A stretch of DNA of 64,000 nt from a virus. The notes beneath the pieces are model-generated. The model had not been told where the DNA came from. It ran no database searches and worked only from the letters and a program-made list of their open reading frames with translations. This document shows, in pieces, positions 41,220-49,387 of this stretch. A program made the translations under genes and the position numbers. Where the stretch lies: IMG/VR virus record IMGVR_UViG_3300044611_002466, positions 62,001-126,000 of that record. The stretch is one strand, 5' to 3'. Each line of letters opens with the position of its first letter. Position 1 is the stretch's first letter.

Positions 41220-41479
41220 GGGGTCTCCGTTTTGATCATGAAACTCCTGCACCAGCAGGATTCGTCGCGGCACTCGACGTTCCTGGCTGCCGCGTTCTTG
41301 TGTCGACGGCTGATCGCCTCTGGTGTGGCCTCGTGCAGGGCCTCCTCCACACCCATCCATGCGCGAAGGTTGCCGTGCCCAAGCACGGTGATGATCTTCT
41401 TGGGGAGAGCGGGGATCTCCTCGATGAGCAACTCCCCGCTCCCGGCGAAGGTGTAGACCTTTCCAACTTCGAGCTTCAT
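41216..41479 (-). CDS. Unknown 87-residue protein
   Basis: ATG at 41479. Begins MKLEVGKVYTFAGSGELLIE, beta-rich at first, with C-terminal cysteines (VECRDESCWCRS). No family recognised. Overlaps the macro-domain gene by 4 bases. Confidence 0.6.
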   Translation of the reverse strand: MKLEVGKVYTFAGSGELLIEEIPALPKKIITVLGHGNLRAWMGVEEALHEATPEAISRRHKNAAARNVECRDESCWCRSFMIKTETP

Positions 41480-41976
41480 TCGTCGTCATCCTCTGGGTCT
41501 CTCAGGTCGTAGACATAGATGTCCTGGTCCTTGAAGTTCCGAAGGAGAATGCCCCCGACGACGGACCACTTGCCGCCGGCGAGACCACACCCGAGCCGTG
41601 GCATGCCGATCTTCGGGCGATCTCGCCACGACTCCAGTTGATTGGCGAGTCCTCCGATGGCGCGCTCCAGTGCCACGTAGTCGACTTGCCGGCCCCCACG
41701 CTTCACACCCCGGCCTCCGTAGTTGTACTGGCCGTAGAGGTTCACGACCGTGACGTCGCCATGGCGCTGCGAGCGGTCGACACAGCTGACCATCTCGTAG
41801 GTTCCCAGCTTCGCCATGTCCCCTCTGGTGGTGTTCTGGTCGGCCTCGTAGGCCTCCGGGAACTTGTGTCGGATCTGCAGCGCGATGCCCGCACCGAAGG
41901 CGCAGAAGCAGTTGCAACAGTGGACCATCACGTTGCAGTCCGACTCGAGAAGGTCGCCCACCACGTAGTGAATCAT
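41476..41976 (-). CDS. Macro-domain protein (ADP-ribose-binding)
   Basis: 166 residues, ATG at 41976 with AAGGAG upstream. Macro fold hallmarks: MIHYVVGDLLESDCNVMVHC, GAGIALQIRHKFPEAY, TVVNLYGQYNYGG and IGMPRLGCGLAGGKWSVV. Macro domains bind ADP-ribose or hydrolyse ADP-ribose-1''-phosphate or mono-ADP-ribosyl modifications. In a phage this could remove host-applied ADP-ribose or process NAD-derived metabolites. Part of a coupled run of unknown genes. Confidence 0.9.
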   Translation of the reverse strand: MIHYVVGDLLESDCNVMVHCCNCFCAFGAGIALQIRHKFPEAYEADQNTTRGDMAKLGTYEMVSCVDRSQRHGDVTVVNLYGQYNYGGRGVKRGGRQVDYVALERAIGGLANQLESWRDRPKIGMPRLGCGLAGGKWSVVGGILLRNFKDQDIYVYDLRDPEDDDE

Positions 41977-42296
41977 TGACGAGCTCCTTTTCCGAGTTTG
42001 CAGTGAGGGTAGCGAGCACGCACGTGCAGCACAGCTCCGGCCCGGCTGTGGCTGCGGAAGGTAAAGTCGATGGCACCGTCTTCGCTCGCGCACCAGTACA
42101 GCGGGGCCCCCAGCCCGAAGTAGGCGCCGTGTTTGTCGTAGCCCTGGCTGTCCAGGCGTACGCGCCGCAGGTACATCTTGCCGTCGTACGGGGCGCTCCC
42201 GGGCGGAGCGACGGCCGGCCTCCCATGTGCTGTGCCTCGGGAGGCCTCGCCCATCCACCCAGCCGGCGCATGGGTCTTGTAGTCCGGCTTGCTCAT
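41973..42296 (-). CDS. Unknown 107-residue protein
   Basis: ATG at 42296. Begins MSKPDYKTHAPAGWMGEASR; beta-rich middle with RRVRLDSQGYDKHGAYFG. Basic end. Overlaps the macro gene by 4. No family recognised. Confidence 0.6.
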   Translation of the reverse strand: MSKPDYKTHAPAGWMGEASRGTAHGRPAVAPPGSAPYDGKMYLRRVRLDSQGYDKHGAYFGLGAPLYWCASEDGAIDFTFRSHSRAGAVLHVRARYPHCKLGKGARQ

Positions 42297-42748
42297 CGTG
42301 GTCGTGCTCCTGGAAGGCCGAAGTAGTCCTTGATGATCTGCGAGTACTCCCGCTTGGGGGGCGGCGGAAGCTCCCGCTCTTCGCGTCGAGCCGACCTTCC
42401 ATTCCGCACACGAGGGGCCAGATCCTCCACCAGGAGCGCAGGCGTGACGGCGCGGTCGTCGAAGGTCCAGATGCCGTATGGACTCGAGGACTGCTGCAGA
42501 TGAGGAGGCAGCCTCTCAACCAGGGCCGCTTCCGTCTCGAAGACGACGTCAGCCTTCCGCCAGTAGTAGTAGGCGTCGGTGTCGACATGCACGTCGACCG
42601 AGGTACCGAACCAGACCAGCAGACAGGCCGCCAGGTCGCTGGGACCCCTGACGTACACCGCCATGCCGCGCGGAGTCCCCTTCTCGTAGAGGTAGCCTCC
42701 CCAGTTCTGGGTGTACTTGGCCAAGAAGAGCAGGTAGTACGTCTTCAT
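42293..42748 (-). CDS. Unknown 151-residue protein
   Basis: ATG at 42748, overlapping the SSB stop. Begins MKTYYLLFLAKYTQNWGGYL, aromatic-rich; a PPPPKR stretch near the C-terminus. No family recognised. Confidence 0.6.
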   Translation of the reverse strand: MKTYYLLFLAKYTQNWGGYLYEKGTPRGMAVYVRGPSDLAACLLVWFGTSVDVHVDTDAYYYWRKADVVFETEAALVERLPPHLQQSSSPYGIWTFDDRAVTPALLVEDLAPRVRNGRSARREERELPPPPKREYSQIIKDYFGLPGARPR

Positions 42749-43116
42749 CCTTCCTCCAGAGGGGGTGGTTCGCCTGGAACGGGTGCAGCCATCCCCTCGA
42801 CCCACAGGACCGAGGTCACGATCAGGTCCACCCCGTAGTGGGTGTGCCCCTGCGAGTCCGTCCAGCGCTTCGGCGAGATCTTGGCCTCCACCATGATCCC
42901 GCTGCCCTTCCGGACCGACGCCATCTGCTTCGCGATGGCGCCGTAGCCGACGAGCCGGTGCCAGTCTACGTCCTCGATGAACGTGCCACCCACCTTACGT
43001 GTGCGCGGGGTGCAGATCCTCATCTCGCAGACCGGGGCCCCGCTCGGCAGGTTGGCGAGCTCTGCGTCCCGCCCCGTTCGGCCCATCAGATAGGCCTTGT
43101 TCATCCCTGCGAGCAT
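42745..43116 (-). CDS. ssb: Single-stranded DNA-binding protein
   Basis: 123 residues from ATG 43116 with AAGGAG; ATG 43104 is an alternative. OB-fold SSB pattern: NKAYLMGRTGRDAELANLP, DWHRLVGYGAIAKQM, VRKGSGIMVEAKIS and THYGVDLIVTSV match bacterial/phage SSB. C-terminus PPPLEEG is short, without a clear acidic DDDIPF tail. It binds and protects ssDNA in replication. A two-gene spacing to an unknown 60-residue gene follows. Confidence 0.93.
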   Translation of the reverse strand: MLAGMNKAYLMGRTGRDAELANLPSGAPVCEMRICTPRTRKVGGTFIEDVDWHRLVGYGAIAKQMASVRKGSGIMVEAKISPKRWTDSQGHTHYGVDLIVTSVLWVEGMAAPVPGEPPPLEEG

Positions 43117-43117
43117 G

Positions 43118-43300
43118 TCAGTGTCGCTCCTTGGCGTGCTCGTTGATCTTGTCCTCGACCACACCGATCAGGATCTCGACCACGTAGTCGATGTCCTCCT
43201 TGTCCAGCTCCGGGTGAAGCTGCGCAACGAGGTGCTCAAGCGCGGCTTTGTAGGAGTAGGTCGCTTGACTCGCCCTATACTTCTCGAGCTTCTTGCCCAT
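43118..43300 (-). CDS. Unknown 60-residue protein
   Basis: ATG at 43300. Begins MGKKLEKYRASQATYSYKAA and ends as a helix (VEILIGVVEDKINEHAK). Likely a small helical DNA-associated protein. It overlaps the previous gene by 26 bases. No family recognised. Confidence 0.55.
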   Translation of the reverse strand: MGKKLEKYRASQATYSYKAALEHLVAQLHPELDKEDIDYVVEILIGVVEDKINEHAKERH

Positions 43301-43592
43301 CGGACTTCCTCGGGGTGACTGGGATGAAACTGTAGACGTCGATGATGTACGCCGGTACGGCCCAAGAGGGCTTCCAGAGCAGTCTGCGGTTGACGAGCCC
43401 ATGCACGACTGCCAACGCAAGCCACCTCCAAGGGAGGACTATCCCTTCGGAGCGCTCCGCCTGCGGCTCCCCACCACGAGGAACGGGCGCTGCGACGATG
43501 ACGTAGTAGGGCGGCTCGAACAACCACAGCCACGCCGGTGGATGGTCCATACGAATGCACCCGTCCTTGACGGTCAGCTTTTGGCCTGCCAC
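43275..43592 (-). CDS. Unknown membrane-associated 105-residue protein
   Basis: ATG at 43592. Begins MAGQKLTVKDGCIRMDHPP, then aromatic hydrophobic stretches (WLWLFEPPYYVIVAA, LPWRWLALAVVHGLV) that may enter the membrane. No family recognised. Confidence 0.55.
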   Translation of the reverse strand: MAGQKLTVKDGCIRMDHPPAWLWLFEPPYYVIVAAPVPRGGEPQAERSEGIVLPWRWLALAVVHGLVNRRLLWKPSWAVPAYIIDVYSFIPVTPRKSDGQEAREV

Positions 43593-44570
43593 CTATCCCC
43601 CCTTCGGTCCCCGCTTCTGGACCTCGCGGGTTTGCGCATTGATGAAGGCCACCTGCGCCTCCAGGCGCAGATCTCGCATGTCCTCAGAGCGCGTCCACTC
43701 CTCGAGCACCGCCCGCGGGCTCTCCGAGGTGTTCACCCGAAGGCGCCTCCCCAGCTCCCGCGCCAACCGCTCGAGCAGGGGAGGGGCAGTCGTCGGAGTC
43801 AGCATGGTCAGGGCCGTGAGCGCGCACCGCGTGTCCTTCTCGTCCGTCGTGAGCACGTACACCCGAAGCAAGGGCACGTCGTCCGCGCGATCGACGTCGT
43901 AGCTGCCGTACAGGCCCTCGCAGAGCCAGCTCCAGGTGACCTTTGTCCCATCCTCCAGCACGTGTACCAGGTCGGGGAAGTCGATCGGCTCCTTGAACTG
44001 CCCCGACCTGGACTGTCCCGTGGAGACCGTGTGGTCCCTCCAGGACGACTGCCAGGAGTCGTCGAGGTCGTTGGTGTCGTAGTGACCGAAGGTGGGCGCC
44101 TGGGCCCCCTCCGGGGGCGGCGACGACGCGGGCCCAAAGTCGCCGTCATCGGCGTAGTGCTCGGGGTCGAAGAAGTCCGGGGAAGAGTGCTGGGCGGCAA
44201 GGAGCGCCCTCATCTCCTCCACATTCACCAGTCGAGACGTCATGCTCTGCACAGCCGCCGAGTACAAGCCATTTGTGGCCTCTTCGAGGACGACATCCAG
44301 CCCCATGTCAGGCGGAACAGGCTCCTGACTCAGCACCTTGATCACGTAGGTAGTCTCGTAGCGCGCCTCCACGGGGGCATCAGGGTCTTCCCCTTCGCTG
44401 GTGCTAACGAAGACCTCGTCGTAGATGACGCCCTCACGCCCTTGCATGTCAGGCAGGTCGCTCGTGACCGTCAAGTGTCCCTTCTCCACGTCGTACCTGA
44501 ACTCGAAGTGCCCATCCGTGTCGACAAGGCCGACCTCGAGGACGTCACCAGGCCTCAGAAGTACCTTCAT
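43593..44570 (-). CDS. Unknown 325-residue protein
   Basis: ATG at 44570, overlapping the upstream stop. Begins MKVLLRPGDVLEVGLVDTDG; mixed fold with helical middle and a proline/glycine stretch near residue 150; C-terminal helix pair (LLERLARELGRRLRVN). No family recognised; among the longer unknown proteins in the block. Confidence 0.6.
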   Translation of the reverse strand: MKVLLRPGDVLEVGLVDTDGHFEFRYDVEKGHLTVTSDLPDMQGREGVIYDEVFVSTSEGEDPDAPVEARYETTYVIKVLSQEPVPPDMGLDVVLEEATNGLYSAAVQSMTSRLVNVEEMRALLAAQHSSPDFFDPEHYADDGDFGPASSPPPEGAQAPTFGHYDTNDLDDSWQSSWRDHTVSTGQSRSGQFKEPIDFPDLVHVLEDGTKVTWSWLCEGLYGSYDVDRADDVPLLRVYVLTTDEKDTRCALTALTMLTPTTAPPLLERLARELGRRLRVNTSESPRAVLEEWTRSEDMRDLRLEAQVAFINAQTREVQKRGPKGG

Positions 44571-44830
44571 GAATCACTCTCCATCGGGTTTGGCTGATCG
44601 TTGTGGTCGATCTTGGTGTACCACTCGTGTCCTTCTTCGCACCGGACGAGGCACGCCCCTTCGGCGTCGCACACGGTGCGCTGCCCGTTCCAGTTCATCC
44701 GGGTCTCGTTGGCCCAGGAGGTATACCCGTCCTCATCAGGCTCCTCGAGGAGGGCGACCCCATGGACGGTGTCCACCGTTCCTTCAGGATGAAGCCCGCA
44801 GGTTGGACACTTTGGCTTGTCGATCCGCAT
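44567..44830 (-). CDS. Unknown zinc-ribbon-like 87-residue protein
   Basis: ATG at 44830 in a TGATG overlap. Begins MRIDKPKCPTCGLHPEGTV with CPTC and later GACLVRC, a four-Cys pattern for a zinc ribbon. No family recognised. Confidence 0.6.
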   Translation of the reverse strand: MRIDKPKCPTCGLHPEGTVDTVHGVALLEEPDEDGYTSWANETRMNWNGQRTVCDAEGACLVRCEEGHEWYTKIDHNDQPNPMESDS

Positions 44831-45162
44831 CACCACTCCTTCGGTATTGTGTCTTCGAGAGATCTGTGCTGCTCGCCCACTGCCACGACATCCGCGTCGA
44901 ACTTACCGTGGTTCACCGCCAGTCTGAGGCGCAAGTTGTGTCCGGGTCCGAGCTGGTTGACGATCCAACCAACACAGGGCTTTTCCTTCCCCATTTCGGT
45001 CTCGTGACAGGCCATCATGGGCCGCTCATCGTTGATGTCGTCCCCCGGCTGCGCCACCGTGTCGCGGAGCTTGACGTGATTCTCCCTCTCGTAGCCATTC
45101 GGGATGTCGTAGGGGTCGACTCCTACCTTCCAGGGACACTTCTCGCACTGTCGGCGTGCCAT
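44830..45162 (-). CDS. DUF6283-like cysteine-rich protein
   Basis: 110 residues. CEKCPWKVGVDPYDIPNGY, MMACHETEMGKEKPCVGW and GPGHNLRLRLAVN match the DUF6283 pattern (CPW, MACH, CVGW). Presumably zinc-binding; function unknown. It opens a transcript, with a CATAAG element and a leader hairpin upstream. Confidence 0.75.
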   Translation of the reverse strand: MARRQCEKCPWKVGVDPYDIPNGYERENHVKLRDTVAQPGDDINDERPMMACHETEMGKEKPCVGWIVNQLGPGHNLRLRLAVNHGKFDADVVAVGEQHRSLEDTIPKEW

Positions 45163-45177
45163 CCCATCCTCACATAC

Positions 45178-45202
45178 GGGCGTTGCCGTGGTTGCAACGC
45201 CC
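45178..45202 (-). promoter_or_regulatory. Leader hairpin of the 45162 transcript
   Basis: Nine-base arms GGGCGTTGC / GCAACGCCC around a 7-base loop, directly after CATAAG on the minus strand and before the ribosome binding site region. The mRNA would begin in or just before this stem, so it could protect the 5' end or regulate translation. Confidence 0.55.
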
Positions 45203-45207
45203 TTATG
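45202..45207 (-). promoter_or_regulatory. CATAAG promoter element
   Basis: TGTCATAAGG on the minus strand, 39 bases before ATG 45162. TTTAGC lies only three bases upstream and the terminator hairpin directly before that: the most compact terminator/promoter junction seen. Confidence 0.65.
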
Positions 45208-45216
45208 ACAGCTAAA

Positions 45217-45242
45217 GTAGCAACGGCCTGTGCCGTTGCTAC
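45217..45242 (-). terminator. Terminator at operon junction
   Basis: Arms GTAGCAACGGC / GCCGTTGCTAC (11 bases), 4-base loop; minus strand continues TTTAGC. It follows the stop of the 45264-45608 gene by 22 bases. Confidence 0.9.
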
Positions 45243-45263
45243 CGTCCGCCGCTGCTCCCCGGA

Positions 45264-45608
45264 CTACGCCTCGCCGGGCTCCGGGGAGTGGAAGCCTCGC
45301 ATTCCGGGAAGAGAGGTGGGGTCGCGGTGGGCCGCCACACCAGACTCATCCTCCCCGGACAGCAATCGCTGCGCGGCCGCGTCCAGCGATTCGAGGCTCG
45401 CGGCCAAGATGATGTGCATCTCGCCGCCTCCGCCACTACACGCATGGAGCTGCACGAAGCTCCCCGTGCGCGGGTTGCGGATCTGGCTCAGCCCGGCCGG
45501 CATGCCGTCCCCCGGCACATGCACGAGCGCAGCCATCCGCTGCTGCCCCAGGAGTGCCTCAACAACGCCCCACCACTTCTGCCTTTTTGCCCATTCAACC
45601 AGCATCAT
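45264..45608 (-). CDS. Unknown 114-residue protein
   Basis: ATG at 45608 (or 45605) with GAGGTGA upstream. Begins MMLVEWAKRQKWWGVVEALL; helix-rich with a C-terminal acidic/loop part. No family recognised. No CATAAG precedes it. Confidence 0.55.
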   Translation of the reverse strand: MMLVEWAKRQKWWGVVEALLGQQRMAALVHVPGDGMPAGLSQIRNPRTGSFVQLHACSGGGGEMHIILAASLESLDAAAQRLLSGEDESGVAAHRDPTSLPGMRGFHSPEPGEA

Positions 45609-45663
45609 TCACCTCGGTTGCTTCTTGGTTGACCATCACTTCTGCTTGTCCATCTGAGGTCCA

Positions 45664-45864
45664 CTACTTGAAGACGTAGAGGCCGCGAGAGTTGGCGTAG
45701 CGCTCGGCTGCGTCCTTCGAGGCCCCTGGGGGGCAGTTCAGGATCGTGTCGATCGATGCCCAGACCGCACCTTCGGCCCGCAGGTGGTAGGCCCGAGCCC
45801 CGTCCACCGGAGGCCCCATCGCGACGATGGCCGGCGGCGGGACGATTACCACGAGCTTCTTCAT
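45664..45864 (-). CDS. Unknown 66-residue protein
   Basis: ATG at 45864, overlapping the next gene's stop. Begins MKKLVVIVPPPAIVAMGPP; a hydrophobic N-terminal strand then a helix (DAAERYANSRGLYVF). No family recognised. Confidence 0.55.
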   Translation of the reverse strand: MKKLVVIVPPPAIVAMGPPVDGARAYHLRAEGAVWASIDTILNCPPGASKDAAERYANSRGLYVFK

Positions 45865-46181
45865 TCCGGCTCCCGCAGCATCATCACCTCGAGAGCGTCA
45901 GCCTCGGAGTCGAAGTGATTGTGCCAGCCGTCGGCCCCAAAGGGCCGCCAGCGCCACCCATCGGACGCGTGGCAGACGATGATGAGGCCGGTCCCAGGTG
46001 ACCACCAGGTGCGCGCGGAGTGGACCCTGTATCGAATCCAGCCACGCTGCCTGGCCTTCCTCCGGAGCCGGACCAGCCGCAGCAGGTCCCTGACGGGCTC
46101 CTTCAGGTAGTCCGCCAGGGTCATGGAGACCCCGCCCAGGAAGAGGCCCAGGAGGACGATGAGCATCGGAGAGTTGGGCAT
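45861..46181 (-). CDS. Membrane-anchored 106-residue protein
   Basis: ATG at 46181. Predicted transmembrane helix at about 5-22 (PMLIVLLGLFLGGVSMTL), then a basic stretch (LRLVRLRRKARQRG) and a Trp/Gly-rich domain. Probably inner-membrane; role unknown. Confidence 0.6.
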   Translation of the reverse strand: MPNSPMLIVLLGLFLGGVSMTLADYLKEPVRDLLRLVRLRRKARQRGWIRYRVHSARTWWSPGTGLIIVCHASDGWRWRPFGADGWHNHFDSEADALEVMMLREPE

Positions 46182-46188
46182 GAACCCC

Positions 46189-47325
46189 TCACTTCTTGAT
46201 GAAGATGGTCTTGGTCTTCGGGGGAGGGAGATCCTCCCCCTGCAGGTAGGGCGCGAGCAGGTGCTCGACCAGGTGGAGCTTACCCCCCTTGCCGTCCTTC
46301 TCGGCGAGCACGCGCTCTCCGCCCGGGGAGCTCACCCAGTACCGATGGAAGTGCCCCGAGATGTACTTCGGGTGCTTGAGCTTGCGCACCGGCTCTTCGG
46401 GCCCGGCGGAGCCCCCCGGGCGGGCACTACGCACCTTCTTGCTGAGGCTGAGGACCCGATAGCTGTTCAAGGTCTTGCCCGCGTCCTGGAGGACCCTGGC
46501 TGCCTTCGTCGGACGACGCTTGGCCTCCTTCGTGTTCATGACCGGCGTGACCATCTCGGACAGCACGCTGGTCGTGTTCTTGAGAGCGTAGAGCAGGTTC
46601 ACGATGACCCGCTCCAGCTCGGGAACACCGCCGAACTCGCTCGGAGCCGCGCCCAGGGGGATCTCGGGGCAGAGATGGAAGACCACCAGCGCGTCGTCCC
46701 GCATCTCACGCATCCGCGCGGGCACGGTGCCCTTAGGACGGCCGACTCCCACGCAGGTGATCCCGCGCACGAAGATGTAGTCGGGCGATCCCGAGCTGAC
46801 GATTCTCTGCCCGTCGGCTTTGTTGACCCGTGCCGCCCCCGCAGCGAACGAGGGCTTGCCGTTCACCGCCGGCACGGCGATGACGTCCCACACCAAGTAG
46901 AAGCCCTCGATGGGGTGCTGCTGCCCGCTGTTCGACAAGCAGAAGAGCGGGGGTAGTACGACGTACATGCCGTTGTCGGGAACCGACTCGACTCCTAAGT
47001 CGAAGGTCTTGACCGGAATCTCGGTGAACGTCAGCGTCCGTGCCAGCTCCTCTTCGAGGAAGTACACCGGCTTCCCGTTGTCCTCCCACGCGAGGATTGC
47101 GTGGGTCAGCGCCCCTTGCGCGGTGTCCAGGGGGTCGATCTCATTACCCGCCGCGCTGTGCAGCGCGTGCAAGAAGTGCTCCAGCTGCCCGCTGCTCTTC
47201 ACCCCATCCGGAAAATACTTCCGAATGGTGTCGTACAGCAGCGGGCCATACTCGCCAGTGGTCATGATTTCGGGGTGCTGCATCTTCCGCGCCCCGATGA
47301 CTGCCTGCTTCTTGGTAGACTGCAT
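46189..47325 (-). CDS. Unknown 378-residue protein
   Basis: ATG at 47325 with GAGGTGAAG upstream. Begins MQSTKKQAVIGARKMQHPE. C-terminal part (ISGHFHRYWVSSPGGERVLA, then LVEHLLAPYLQGED) resembles the His-Trp-rich C-terminus of an uncharacterised phage/plasmid family, in which a GHxxRYWV loop precedes a conserved PYxxG. Function unknown. Large gene directly after a CATAAG promoter. Confidence 0.65.
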   Translation of the reverse strand: MQSTKKQAVIGARKMQHPEIMTTGEYGPLLYDTIRKYFPDGVKSSGQLEHFLHALHSAAGNEIDPLDTAQGALTHAILAWEDNGKPVYFLEEELARTLTFTEIPVKTFDLGVESVPDNGMYVVLPPLFCLSNSGQQHPIEGFYLVWDVIAVPAVNGKPSFAAGAARVNKADGQRIVSSGSPDYIFVRGITCVGVGRPKGTVPARMREMRDDALVVFHLCPEIPLGAAPSEFGGVPELERVIVNLLYALKNTTSVLSEMVTPVMNTKEAKRRPTKAARVLQDAGKTLNSYRVLSLSKKVRSARPGGSAGPEEPVRKLKHPKYISGHFHRYWVSSPGGERVLAEKDGKGGKLHLVEHLLAPYLQGEDLPPPKTKTIFIKK

Positions 47326-47344
47326 GATTCTTCACCTCTATCCC

Positions 47345-47350
47345 CTTATG
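47345..47350 (-). promoter_or_regulatory. CATAAG promoter element
   Basis: CTCTTTTGGGCATAAGGGG on the minus strand, 19 bases before ATG 47325. It is preceded by the terminator at 47374-47391 and TATTTAGC tail. Confidence 0.7.
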
Positions 47351-47373
47351 CCCAAAAGAGGGGCTAAATAGGT

Positions 47374-47391
47374 CCTCCCCGAGTGGGGAGG
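47374..47391 (-). terminator. Terminator at operon junction
   Basis: Arms CCTCCCC / GGGGAGG with a 4-base loop; minus strand then reads ACCTATTTAGC. Located 23 bases after the stop of the 47415-47915 gene. Confidence 0.85.
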
Positions 47392-47414
47392 TACCGCGCC
47401 ACGCGTGCGGCGTC

Positions 47415-47915
47415 TTACTCGGAGGGTGACCCGTCTGCGTTGTGCACGGTGAAGGTGGTCACCGGGGAGCCGTCGAAGCGCAGCGCCTCGAGGACCGTCT
47501 CCATGCTCACCTTCGCCTGCGTGAGGAGGTACTCCTCCCCCGCAACACCACCAGAGCTGTAGTGCTCGAACGCCGACCCAGCGAGGGCCGTCTTCAGGCG
47601 GTTGCCGATGTCCCGGTGCCACCCCTCCTCGACCGTCATCCCGGGTGCGGGGCGATACCGCAATGAGTAGAGCTGCGGGAACACCCGCCGCACCACTTCG
47701 AGCACATCGCCGACCTTCTCCACCTTCACGATGTCACCGTATCGGTAGCCGGTCTCCAGCTTCGGACACCCGTCGATGAGCCTCAGCCTGTCGCCGAGCT
47801 TCCTACACCAGATCCACCTACCACTCGGAAGGCGACAGCGCGTGAGCTGCCACCTTTTGGAGCGCTCGCGGTACTCCGTCTTGATGTACTCGTCGAAGTC
47901 GAACTCCTCTGCCAT
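47415..47915 (-). CDS. Unknown 166-residue protein
   Basis: ATG at 47915. Begins MAEEFDFDEYIKTEYRERSK; mixed, with KRWQLTRCRLPSGRWIW and a GYRYGDIVKVEKVGDVLE (a KOW-like turn). C-terminal helices. No family recognised. Confidence 0.6.
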   Translation of the reverse strand: MAEEFDFDEYIKTEYRERSKRWQLTRCRLPSGRWIWCRKLGDRLRLIDGCPKLETGYRYGDIVKVEKVGDVLEVVRRVFPQLYSLRYRPAPGMTVEEGWHRDIGNRLKTALAGSAFEHYSSGGVAGEEYLLTQAKVSMETVLEALRFDGSPVTTFTVHNADGSPSE

Positions 47916-47923
47916 GATGCCTC

Positions 47924-48283
47924 CTACCTGCCGCCCTCGCGGCTGACGATGTTGTCGTAGTCGATCCCGGCCGCTACCGTTTCAGCGCTCGTTGGCCTCT
48001 TCGACGTCACATCCGTGAACCGAGCCCACACCCAGTAGTTCCGAGTGTGAGCTCGTCTCCATGGGTTCGAGAAGCCGCTGATCTCGTGCCCCCTCGAGCG
48101 CTTCCACTCGGCGCACAGAAGGTCCCAGGCGGTGCCCTTGTTCGGCACCACAGCCATGCCGACCTTGATCATGTGCGTCTTGGCGAAGCACTGCACCTCG
48201 AGACAGGGTCGCTCTGGGTCTTCCCCGCGCTGCAGAGGCTCTCGTACCTCCTCCGGAAGATCGGCCCAGTTCACCTTACTCAC
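47924..48283 (-). CDS. Unknown 119-residue protein
   Basis: GTG at 48283 with GAGGTGCC upstream. Begins MSKVNWADLPEEVREPLQRG; contains a Cys-rich CLEVQCFAKTHMIK and a WRRAHTRNYWVWARF near the C-terminus. No family recognised. Confidence 0.6.
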   Translation of the reverse strand: MSKVNWADLPEEVREPLQRGEDPERPCLEVQCFAKTHMIKVGMAVVPNKGTAWDLLCAEWKRSRGHEISGFSNPWRRAHTRNYWVWARFTDVTSKRPTSAETVAAGIDYDNIVSREGGR

Positions 48284-48716
48284 TTGGCACCTCAGTGGGT
48301 TCCTTCCAGCACCCCACCACGTAGAGCGCATCGCCTTGAAGGTCCGGGAACTTGGCGTCGAGTCGGCGCGAGATCAGACGCACTTTCACCGCCTTTTCCT
48401 CATTCAGCCGTCGTTCCTGCAGTACGACCGCTCTTCTCGCTTTGTCGAGTTCGACCCGCCGGTCGTTCTGCGCCTGTTGCAGCTCCAGGAGCTCCTTTCT
48501 CGCCAAGATGAAGTCGTCCTGGAACAGCCGATCCTTCTCGTTATATTCAACGCCGAGGACCTTGAGCTGGGCGTCGAGCTGCGGAATGCCCTCTTCCTCA
48601 TACAGCTGTCGTTCGCATTCCACTCTTTCGATATGTCTCGTCTCCCAGCGCTTCTTCTTCGCCGATTTGGCGGCTTTGTTGTGCGCTTTCTCCTCTTCCG
48701 TCTGCTTCTTGACCAT
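48276..48716 (-). CDS. Coiled-coil 146-residue protein
   Basis: ATG at 48716 with GAGAGGT upstream. Begins MVKKQTEEEKAHNKAAK; highly charged helices throughout (YEEEGIPQLDAQLKVL, VLQERRLNEEKAVKVRL). Its codons are less GC-rich than those of neighbours, suggesting a later acquisition or lower constraint. No family recognised. Confidence 0.6.
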   Translation of the reverse strand: MVKKQTEEEKAHNKAAKSAKKKRWETRHIERVECERQLYEEEGIPQLDAQLKVLGVEYNEKDRLFQDDFILARKELLELQQAQNDRRVELDKARRAVVLQERRLNEEKAVKVRLISRRLDAKFPDLQGDALYVVGCWKEPTEVPSE

Positions 48717-48772
48717 GTGGTACCTCTCAGTGTCGCCGCCCAACGATGACGGTCCTCGCGTTCGGAGCCAGT

Positions 48773-49387
48773 CTACTGCGGGAACGAGAACGGCTCCGAG
48801 ATGGCAGGCGGGATGGGGATGTGCTGACGGATGATGTTTGCAATCTCGTCGAGGTCTATGTGCTTCTCCTGGCGCATGTACATGCGGTCAGAGTACCCCG
48901 CATTGTGGACGAGATCGGAGAGGCGCGTCTGTTGGTTGCCGTCGAGCGGTCTCGGAGTCTGATAGTACCGCTTATCGACGAGCAGTATCCCATACTGGAT
49001 CCACCGCGGATACATCCGCCATTTACCCGTGCCGCCGGTGAATCCAAACTCGATCCAAAGCTCAGAGCGTGCACTGTCGTTGGAGAAGTGCGGGTCGATA
49101 GCGGCCCAGCGCTCCAGGAACCTCGCCACCTTTTCCTCCTCGACGTCATTCCTGATGTTGAGCAGGCGGATGATGTCCGATGCGATTCGCACGAGGGGGA
49201 TGAGGTCCATCGGCTTGCAGAGCCACGCGATTGCCCATGCCATCCAGTCGCCGCGCGAACAGGCATCCCACGCCTCTACGAGAGTGTCGTACTCGTTGCT
49301 CTTCACCCACTCGAAGGCCTCGTCGCACGCTCCTGCACGCCGAATAGATTCCAGAAGATTGGCATGTTCAGGGATTGTTGCACTCAT
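48773..49387 (-). CDS. Unknown 204-residue protein
   Basis: ATG at 49387, overlapping the upstream stop. Begins MSATIPEHANLLESIRRAGA and continues WVKSNEYDTLVEAWDACSRG then AWAIAWLCKPMD, like phage proteins of the 'cysteine-tryptophan helical repeat' kind that count Trp/Asp repeats (W-x-x-C). C-terminal 60 residues are charged helices. No family recognised. Confidence 0.6.
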   Translation of the reverse strand: MSATIPEHANLLESIRRAGACDEAFEWVKSNEYDTLVEAWDACSRGDWMAWAIAWLCKPMDLIPLVRIASDIIRLLNIRNDVEEEKVARFLERWAAIDPHFSNDSARSELWIEFGFTGGTGKWRMYPRWIQYGILLVDKRYYQTPRPLDGNQQTRLSDLVHNAGYSDRMYMRQEKHIDLDEIANIIRQHIPIPPAISEPFSFPQ